Part shown: positions 54,073 through 59,815 of the stretch, in pieces | Position numbering within the stretch: position 1 is the stretch's first letter | How the letters are laid out: every line of letters begins with the position of its first letter | Assembly (NCBI GenBank): GCA_017470905.1 | Contig: JAFUXL010000026.1 | Span: 1 to 59,815 of the forward strand | DNA from: Ruminococcus sp. | GTDB taxonomy: Bacteria; Bacillota; Clostridia; Oscillospirales; Ruminococcaceae | Reading direction: 5' to 3' | Length of the DNA: 59,815 nucleotides | Translations under genes and position numbers: made by a program | Notes under the pieces: model-generated | What the model saw: the letters and a program-made list of their open reading frames with translations, nothing else | Databases searched by the model: none | Told to the model about the DNA's origin: nothing

Positions 54073-54327
54073 ATGATAAATCTGTTCTTAAACGGCAGCG
54101 TTGCCGCCTATATCGACCCTGCGACAACAAGCTATATCATTCAGATAGTTATAGGTGTCGTTATCGCCCTCGGAACTGTCATGGGAATATTCTGGAGCAA
54201 GATAAAAAGGCTCTTCAAAAGAAACAAGGACGAAGAAACCGCTCCCACGGTCATGAAGTCGGACACCGAAGGAAAAGCCGAAATTACCGCCGCCGACCTC
54301 CTCAACGATGACGATGACGACGAATAA
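54073..54327 (+). CDS. Small membrane protein with acidic C-terminus
   Basis: 84 aa. AYIDPATTSYIIQIVIGVVIALGTVMGIF forms one long hydrophobic helix preceded by the YIDPxTxSY pattern seen in small proteins of polysaccharide and teichoic-acid loci, then a basic patch KIKRLFKRNK and an acidic tail ending in DDDDDE. Probably a partner of the following transferase in the membrane. The ATG at 54073 has GGAGG 8 nt upstream. Confidence 0.75.
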   Translation: MINLFLNGSVAAYIDPATTSYIIQIVIGVVIALGTVMGIFWSKIKRLFKRNKDEETAPTVMKSDTEGKAEITAADLLNDDDDDE

Positions 54328-54338
54328 GAGGATTTGAA

Positions 54339-56372
54339 ATGGGAGTAATAATAAAGATACTCGGCACGGCTCTCGGCTGGATTATGAGGGGCTGTTTCAG
54401 CATAACAAGAAATTACGGCATAAGTATTATCGTATTTACATTTATAACCAAGATAATTCTCTTTCCCCTGAGTATTCTAACGCAGAAGAACTCAATCAAA
54501 ATGGTACGGCTCATGCCCGAAGAAAATGCACTTAAAATTAAATATATTGACGACAAGGATAAGCTTGCGGACGAAAGACTTGCGCTGTATAAAAAATACA
54601 AGTACAATCCGATGTTAAGCTCCGTTCCCCTGCTTTTGCAGATACCGCTTGTCCTCGGTCTGGTATATGTAATATACCGCCCTATTTCATATGTACTCGG
54701 CATTGATGAAACCACCGTAAATCAGTTAAGGGAATGGCTTGTATCGCTTATCGGTGCGGCGAATGTTCAGGACAACTCATATCAGGTTGAAATAATAAAC
54801 CGCATACAAAGCGGAATACTCCCCGATTTCACGGGAGATTTCATAGACAGGATAAACAGTCTGAACATGAATTTCCTCGGCTTTGACCTTGCGGCAACGC
54901 CCTCATTCAAGGAAAATTATATATTACTGCTTATACCGCTTCTTTCGGGAATAAGCGCATGGCTTCTCTGCTATGTGCAGAATAAGATAAATGTATTGCA
55001 GGTAACTCAGAATAATCTCACAAAGGCGGCAACTACAATTTTTATGGTTGCATTTTCGGCGTATTTTTCGTTCCTCGTTCCTGCGGGAGTGGGTCTTTAC
55101 TGGATATTCGGAAATTTATTCGCCATACCGCCCATGTATCTGCTGAATATAATCATTCCGCCGAAAAAATACGTTGACCTCGATTATCTCAATAAAATCA
55201 ACGAACAGCGTATCGAGAAAGAGAAAGTACATAAAAAATACAAAGTCCGTGAAAAAGAGGATTACAAGAGATTTTTCGCCGTTGAAAAAATGGAGCTTAT
55301 GATATATTCCGAGCAGAGCGGATTTTACAAGTACTTCAAGGATATTATCGACTATGTGTGCGAACATTCGGATATTCAGATACACTATGTCACAAGCGAC
55401 CCCGATGATATTATCTTCAGGGACGAAAGAAAACAGATAAGCTCATACTATGTTGCATCAGACCAGTATCTCGTTCCGCTTTTCATGAAGCTTGACTGCA
55501 AAATGTGTCTGCTGACCGTTCCCGACCTCGAAAAATACCACCTCAAGCGTTCGAGAATTAACAAAAATGTTGAGTATGTTTTCGTCAGCCACGGCATGGG
55601 AAGCACCGCACTTACACTCCGAAAGGGCGCACTCAACTGGTATGATACGGTATTCTGCCCCGGAGTTGATACATTCAACGAGATAAGAGATGCGGAGGAA
55701 CTCTATCAGACACCCAAAAAACGCCTCGTCGAAACGGGTTATCCCCTGATTGACGAGATGCTCGCACAGTACGAAAGCACGGAGCATAAACAGAACGAAA
55801 TTCCGAAAATCCTTATAGCTCCCTCTTGGCAGCCCGATAATATAATTGATATGTGTGCAGAACAAATTCTCGACAGTCTGAAAAATACGGACTATGAAAT
55901 AATTCTCCGTCCGCACCCCCAGCAGGTAAGACATCAGCCCGAAAAATTCGAGATATTCAAGGAAAAATACAAGGACTGCAAAAATATCGAGATACAGACA
56001 GATTTCTCCTCGAATAACCCGATAATGCAGTCGGATATATTAATAACGGACTGGTCTGATATTTCATGGGAATACGCTTTCGTCACAAAGCGTCCGATAA
56101 TCTTCATCAATACCCCCATGAAGATCATGAACCCCGAATGGGAAAAGATAAAGACAAAGCCCATAAATATTTCCCTCAGAAATGAACTCGGAAAGGCTCT
56201 CGATGTGGAGCAGGTAAGTCAGATAAATGATGTAATCAGGGATATGTTAATCCGCCGTGAAGAATATCACGAACAAATCGACAGAGTTTTCCACGAACAC
56301 GTTTACAATATCGGAAAAAGCAAAATCCTCTGCGGAAAATATGTCATCAAATCCATACAGAATAAAGTTTAA
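54339..56372 (+). CDS. YidC/Oxa1 insertase fused to CDP-glycerol glycerophosphotransferase
   Basis: 677 aa, two complete domains. Residues 1-275 are a YidC-type insertase: FTFITKIILFPL in the first core helix (Lys38 where SpoIIIJ-type proteins carry the groove Arg), LYKKYKYNPMLSSVPLLLQIPLVLGLVYVIYRP (the YidC KYxxNP...P..LQ.P hallmark), and helices near 192-212, 228-248 and 252-274. Residues 280-310 are a charged linker. Residues 315-677 are a TagB/TagF-like transferase: HGMGS (418-422), RPHPQ (524-528) and LITDWSDISWEYA (568-580), which carry the catalytic histidines and the CDP site. It follows the small membrane gene after 11 nt. It probably transfers a CDP-linked glycerol- or phosphonate-phosphate group at the membrane. 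Confidence 0.9.
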   Translation: MGVIIKILGTALGWIMRGCFSITRNYGISIIVFTFITKIILFPLSILTQKNSIKMVRLMPEENALKIKYIDDKDKLADERLALYKKYKYNPMLSSVPLLLQIPLVLGLVYVIYRPISYVLGIDETTVNQLREWLVSLIGAANVQDNSYQVEIINRIQSGILPDFTGDFIDRINSLNMNFLGFDLAATPSFKENYILLLIPLLSGISAWLLCYVQNKINVLQVTQNNLTKAATTIFMVAFSAYFSFLVPAGVGLYWIFGNLFAIPPMYLLNIIIPPKKYVDLDYLNKINEQRIEKEKVHKKYKVREKEDYKRFFAVEKMELMIYSEQSGFYKYFKDIIDYVCEHSDIQIHYVTSDPDDIIFRDERKQISSYYVASDQYLVPLFMKLDCKMCLLTVPDLEKYHLKRSRINKNVEYVFVSHGMGSTALTLRKGALNWYDTVFCPGVDTFNEIRDAEELYQTPKKRLVETGYPLIDEMLAQYESTEHKQNEIPKILIAPSWQPDNIIDMCAEQILDSLKNTDYEIILRPHPQQVRHQPEKFEIFKEKYKDCKNIEIQTDFSSNNPIMQSDILITDWSDISWEYAFVTKRPIIFINTPMKIMNPEWEKIKTKPINISLRNELGKALDVEQVSQINDVIRDMLIRREEYHEQIDRVFHEHVYNIGKSKILCGKYVIKSIQNKV

Positions 56373-56374
56373 TA

Positions 56375-56400
56375 AAAAGCCGTCCGTTGTGACGGCTTTT
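56375..56400 (+). terminator. Terminator of the phosphonate/transferase region
   Basis: AAAAGCCGTC / GACGGCTTTT, perfect 10-bp arms, 6-nt loop, followed by GTTTATT. Confidence 0.92.
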
Positions 56401-56542
56401 GTTTATTATATATAAATTATTATGTTGAAATTTATTTATTCATACAAAGTTTTTTAAAAATGATAAAAAGTAGGGCATTTTTCGACATTTATATATAGGA
56501 CGGAAAAATTATTCCGTCAAATATTTCAAAGGAGTGATTTTT

Positions 56543-58093
56543 ATGTTGAAAAAAATCATCGCTGCAATGACAGCAGCCCTCACTGTCGGATGTACAAACG
56601 TACTCAATGCCAGTGCTTTGAGTGAAATCGAAACCGCCGAGCATTTCGGAGGCAGAACCATAACAAATGTATCGGCTGCGGAAACGAATTTTCAGCTCCC
56701 CGATACCGACCCCACACACGACAAAAAATACACGGAATATGTAACAAATCTTGAAAGCTACGGCTATAAGGCTATGCCAGAGCTTGCCGAACCGTTCGCA
56801 AAATGTGCCGAGACAGGTCATGCTGTGAACGTCTACGGAAAAGAGAGCGAATATGCATGTTATTCCTACATGGTAGAGGCATCTGACGAACGTTTCTACA
56901 CAACCATATCAGTCACAGAGAGAAATATCAACACCGCAGACATAGAAAACGAAATAAGAGACCTCATAAATAGCGAGAATGTAACGGTACAGGCAAGCAC
57001 CCCGGCAACCAAAACTTCTTTCACCATAAACTTTGAGCATTTATCCCCGGAAGAGAGCTATGAAATATCGCTGAAAGTTGCCGATATGCTTGACAAAGAC
57101 TACAGCATAACAGATGCCGCCGAATATTTCGGCTATCATGTATTCTACGACCTCACGGTATGTTATGACCGGTTTGAGAGAATAGAAAACACAAAAAGGA
57201 CAGCGCATGAAGTCACACTCGAAGAGCTTTCAGAATTTAACAAAATTCTCGCCGAAAACGACATAAAGGCTCATTTTGAGACATCACAGACAGATGCAAA
57301 ATACGGACTTGTAATATACGACGAAGGACTTACACATGACGAAATACGCAGCTATGCCTTAAAAATAGAGGATTTGACAGGCTTGTCAATGTACATGGCA
57401 GGAACTGACCTCGCACGTTCGCATTACGGTGCAGTCGTGAACTTTGCCGCAGCCTACAAAATCCCTGCCGAAATAAGGGAACAGATTGCCGCAGGCGTTA
57501 CCGAAATTCCCGTCGTAATCGGCTATGAGTATTCGTCTATGGATACGATAATCGAAAACTATGTCTCCAAAGTAAACGACTACAAGAAGCTTATCGGAGG
57601 AAGATACAAATACTCCGACGAGGAGAGAAAAAAGCTTATCAAAGACTTCAAGGCGCAGACATGGGAAAGCCTCGTATACGAGAATAGAGAACGTGCCGTG
57701 AAATATACTGCCAAGGATTTGGGTCTTACGCCTGATGATGTTAATTACTGGACGGAAAAATCCGAATTTTTATGCACAGTCACCCCTGAACAGCTTGAAA
57801 CTATGGCGGACAGCTCCTACGCAAGGACGATACGTCTTTTAGCGGACGGCGAGGACATTGACAGGGATAATCAGGCATTCTATGACAGCTTTTCAGCCGT
57901 TGAAGGAGATGCAAACGGCGATAAAAATGTCAGCATCTCCGACGCTGTACGCATATTGCAGTACGTTTCAAATCCCGAAAAATATGCCCTCCCTCCGACA
58001 CTGTTAATAAATGCCGATATAGCCGACAATGACGGTGTTACCGCACACGATGCGGCTGTTATCCAGCAGATGGACGCAGAAGCTTCGCAGTAA
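56543..58093 (+). CDS. Secreted dockerin-containing protein 1
   Basis: 516 aa. Signal peptide MLKKIIAAMTAALTVGC...NASA. The main region (about 40-450) has two repeat-like halves with NxxxLESY/YxxK, AGVTEIPVVIGYEY, and a C-terminal part FLCTVTPEQLETMADSSYARTIRLLADG that looks like an inhibitor-I9-type propeptide fold; I do not recognise it as a known enzyme. The last 62 residues are a dockerin: loop 1 DANGDKNVSISD, loop 2 DIADNDGVTAHD, both F-hand-like, with loop 2 losing the ligand at position 3. Attaches to a cohesin on a scaffoldin. ATG 56543 has AAAGGAG upstream. Confidence 0.8.
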   Translation: MLKKIIAAMTAALTVGCTNVLNASALSEIETAEHFGGRTITNVSAAETNFQLPDTDPTHDKKYTEYVTNLESYGYKAMPELAEPFAKCAETGHAVNVYGKESEYACYSYMVEASDERFYTTISVTERNINTADIENEIRDLINSENVTVQASTPATKTSFTINFEHLSPEESYEISLKVADMLDKDYSITDAAEYFGYHVFYDLTVCYDRFERIENTKRTAHEVTLEELSEFNKILAENDIKAHFETSQTDAKYGLVIYDEGLTHDEIRSYALKIEDLTGLSMYMAGTDLARSHYGAVVNFAAAYKIPAEIREQIAAGVTEIPVVIGYEYSSMDTIIENYVSKVNDYKKLIGGRYKYSDEERKKLIKDFKAQTWESLVYENRERAVKYTAKDLGLTPDDVNYWTEKSEFLCTVTPEQLETMADSSYARTIRLLADGEDIDRDNQAFYDSFSAVEGDANGDKNVSISDAVRILQYVSNPEKYALPPTLLINADIADNDGVTAHDAAVIQQMDAEASQ

Positions 58094-58132
58094 ATCAAAA
58101 ATATTAATTACTGATTATAAGGAATGATTTTT

Positions 58133-59632
58133 ATGATTAAAAAAATTATCGCAGCACTCACAGCAATTCTCACTGTCGGCTGTACAAGCGTATTCAGTGT
58201 ATCGGCGGCAGACCTCCCCGATACCGACCCCACACACATCGGGGGCTACATAAGCCGTCTGGAAAAGATTGAAGTCTCTTCGCAGAAAGTCTCCCCCGAA
58301 CTTTTTGAAAAAATAAAGGCTTGTTTCAAATTCATCTATGACTCAGGGGAAATTGTGAATATCTATGCAAAACAGGAGCTCATGACCCGCAATCCCGATG
58401 ACCTCTACCCTGATGAACCCGACCTCTATGACGAAATAATCATCACCCTTGAACTTGAAACTCCCGCAATTACGGTGATAGGCTTGTTTGACGAGGATAT
58501 TGACCAGGATGTGCTGACAGAAAATATAACGGCATTTATCGACAATGAGAACGTGACTTTAACCACAACCAGAAATTCAGAGGACGAAATGATGGTCGGT
58601 ATGCACTTCAACGGCATATCCGATGAAGAAATCAACGATATTTCCGTGAAAACTGCGGATATGCTCAGTAAAAATTACAATATTTCACGCTTTACGGAGA
58701 CATTCGGCGGACGTTTATTTGAAGAATGGGGCTTGTACTATAATCAGCCGTTTTTTGCAAGCGAACAGCCTGTAAAAATAACCGCCGAGGAAATACGCAA
58801 CGCAGGTGTGAAGGCTGAATTTGACCCCATGACGGGCAATATAACTCATGATAAGGGTCTGAGCATGGAGGAGATAATCGGAAATATCTTCAAAATTAAT
58901 GAGCTTACAGGTTTAGAACCGTATTTTATGTCATCAATCGCAGAGCTGCCATACTGTACAACCCTTGACCTTTCATCGAAGTATTTGCAGTATAAAATCC
59001 CCGATGAGGTAAAGAAACAGATTAACGCAGGAGTTGCGGAAATTTCCGTTGTAATTACATACAAAGATATGTCATTCGACAAGATAAACGAAAGCTACAC
59101 CTCCGAGGTAAACAATTATAAAAAGCTTATCGCAAGACAGTCCGCCTCAAAATACACTAACGAACAGAAGAAACAGCTTATCGAGGATTTCAAGACGAAA
59201 ACATGGCAGACACTTGTGACAGATGCAAGAGAAAGTGCCGTCAAATCCGCCGTAAGAGGTCTGGGAGTTACCATTGACGACGTTGATTACTGTGTCGGAA
59301 AATCGGAGTTTGTATGCACCCTCACCCCCGAACAGGTAAATACCGCCTCGCTCCTCACTCAAATCAAATCAATCCGCCTTTTAGCGGACGGCGATGACAT
59401 AGAGGCTGATAACAGGGCATTTTACGAAAGCTTTTCGCCGATTGAGGGCGATGCGAACGGCGACAGGAATGTCAGCATATCCGATGCTGTACGCATATTG
59501 CAGTACATGGCAAATCCCGAAAAATATGCCCTCTCCCCGACACTGCTTGTAAATGCCGATATATCAGACAATGACGGAGTAACCACGCACGATGCGGCTG
59601 TTATCCAGCAAATGGACGCAGGACTTTTATAA
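58133..59632 (+). CDS. Secreted dockerin-containing protein 2 (paralogue)
   Basis: 499 aa, a tandem duplicate of the preceding gene after 39 nt. Shares the signal peptide pattern (KKIIAA.TA.LTVGCT), PDTDPTH, YKKLIxxR..KY, ACTLTPEQ-type segment and the dockerin (439-499) with loop 1 DANGDRNVSISD and loop 2 DISDNDGVTTHD. The central part has diverged and lost some segments. The first loop is almost identical between the copies, so the dockerin is under stronger constraint, or was converted, compared with the body. Both copies probably bind the same cohesin. Confidence 0.8.
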   Translation: MIKKIIAALTAILTVGCTSVFSVSAADLPDTDPTHIGGYISRLEKIEVSSQKVSPELFEKIKACFKFIYDSGEIVNIYAKQELMTRNPDDLYPDEPDLYDEIIITLELETPAITVIGLFDEDIDQDVLTENITAFIDNENVTLTTTRNSEDEMMVGMHFNGISDEEINDISVKTADMLSKNYNISRFTETFGGRLFEEWGLYYNQPFFASEQPVKITAEEIRNAGVKAEFDPMTGNITHDKGLSMEEIIGNIFKINELTGLEPYFMSSIAELPYCTTLDLSSKYLQYKIPDEVKKQINAGVAEISVVITYKDMSFDKINESYTSEVNNYKKLIARQSASKYTNEQKKQLIEDFKTKTWQTLVTDARESAVKSAVRGLGVTIDDVDYCVGKSEFVCTLTPEQVNTASLLTQIKSIRLLADGDDIEADNRAFYESFSPIEGDANGDRNVSISDAVRILQYMANPEKYALSPTLLVNADISDNDGVTTHDAAVIQQMDAGLL

Positions 59633-59647
59633 GCAATCCACAACTCC

Positions 59648-59815
59648 TTATATATGAAACGAGGGGCTGACATTATGGTGCTGTTGACAAACCGGTATTT
59701 TTGCAATAAAAAACAGCCCGAATAGCTTTCGGACTGAAAAAATAGCTGAATATTGATGTAAAAATAGTATCTCTACAAGCCTTTTTAAATTCAAGGCGCA
59801 TGCCGATAAGAGGCA
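59648..59815 (-). pseudogene. Possible 3' end of a transposase-like gene running off the window
   Basis: A minus-strand frame is open from the window edge to a TAA at 59648-59650 and begins CLLSACALNLKRLVEIL, a pattern seen at the C-termini of some DDE transposases. It passes through a terminator hairpin, so the true stop may lie differently or the frame may be chance. Only 55 residues are visible; treat as tentative. Confidence 0.25.
59714..59736 (-). terminator. Minus-strand terminator at the right edge
   Basis: Minus strand CAGTCCGAA-AGCTA-TTCGGGCTG with one wobble pair, followed by TTTTTTATT. It implies a minus-strand gene whose end lies near or beyond 59815. Confidence 0.75.

Noticed and set aside
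56543-56620. Lipobox TVGC in the two dockerin proteins
   Set aside because: Position -3 is Thr, and a signal peptidase I site follows soon after; secretion and dockerin anchoring fit better.
1-59815. tRNA, rRNA, prophage and CRISPR loci
   Set aside because: None could be recognised by reading the sequence; a software scan was not available.

Overview
The window reads as a stretch of chromosome from a Gram-positive, anaerobic Clostridia member, most probably a Ruminococcus-like Oscillospiraceae. Supporting signs are pyruvate:ferredoxin oxidoreductase, SpoIID, a type Z zinc-ribbon S14, a GH94 disaccharide phosphorylase, two secreted proteins ending in dockerin modules (cellulosome or amylosome parts), and strong Shine-Dalgarno sites with 17-bp-spacer sigma-A promoters. 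Coding density is high. I saw no rRNA, tRNA, CRISPR array, prophage or complete insertion sequence.

Layout. 0.3-2.2 kb: a WalJ-type metallo-hydrolase translationally coupled to rlmH through an apparent CTG start, then a convergent phosphopantetheinyl transferase. 2.2-2.4 kb: a compact minus-strand RNA unit with its own promoter and terminator. 2.8-6.3 kb: nifJ. 6.5-8.0 kb: a membrane-bound XRE regulator and a DtxR-like regulator. 8.0-18.4 kb (minus): pgsA, rimO, recX, recA, prmC, a YqhQ-like protein, a two-component system, a lipoprotein and citrate synthase, behind a consensus promoter. 18.5-20.0 kb: spoIID and a convergent, overlapping DUF2726 gene. 20.1-36.0 kb (minus): the classical S10-spc-alpha ribosomal superoperon from rpsJ to rplQ, with secY, adk, map, a KOW protein, infA and rpoA, preceded by a roughly 310-nt leader with an attenuator-like terminator. 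36.3-40.6 kb: the GH94 phosphorylase and two surface proteins. 40.8-44.9 kb (minus): mfd and pth. 45.0-47.6 kb: a TetM/EF-G-like GTPase fused to a Rae1/YacP-type NYN nuclease domain.

The most unusual region is 47.65-56.4 kb. From a perfect TTGACA-17-TATAAT promoter run a PEP mutase fused to an HxGH nucleotidyltransferase domain, a metallophosphoesterase, a nucleotide-sugar epimerase-like SDR, a LicC/PntC-like nucleotidyltransferase, an unassigned Rossmann-fold protein and phosphonopyruvate decarboxylase. A second promoter then drives a small membrane protein and a 677-aa fusion of a YidC/Oxa1 insertase to a CDP-glycerol glycerophosphotransferase (TagB/TagF type). I infer that the cell makes a C-P bonded (phosphonate) headgroup, activates it as a CDP derivative and transfers it to a surface polymer or lipid using a membrane-embedded transferase. 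No aminotransferase for 2-aminoethylphosphonate is present, so the final phosphonate may be a different one. The window ends with two tandem paralogous dockerin proteins whose main domains I do not recognise and, at the right edge, a minus-strand terminator.

Domain assignments come from reading motifs by eye. No database search was run.
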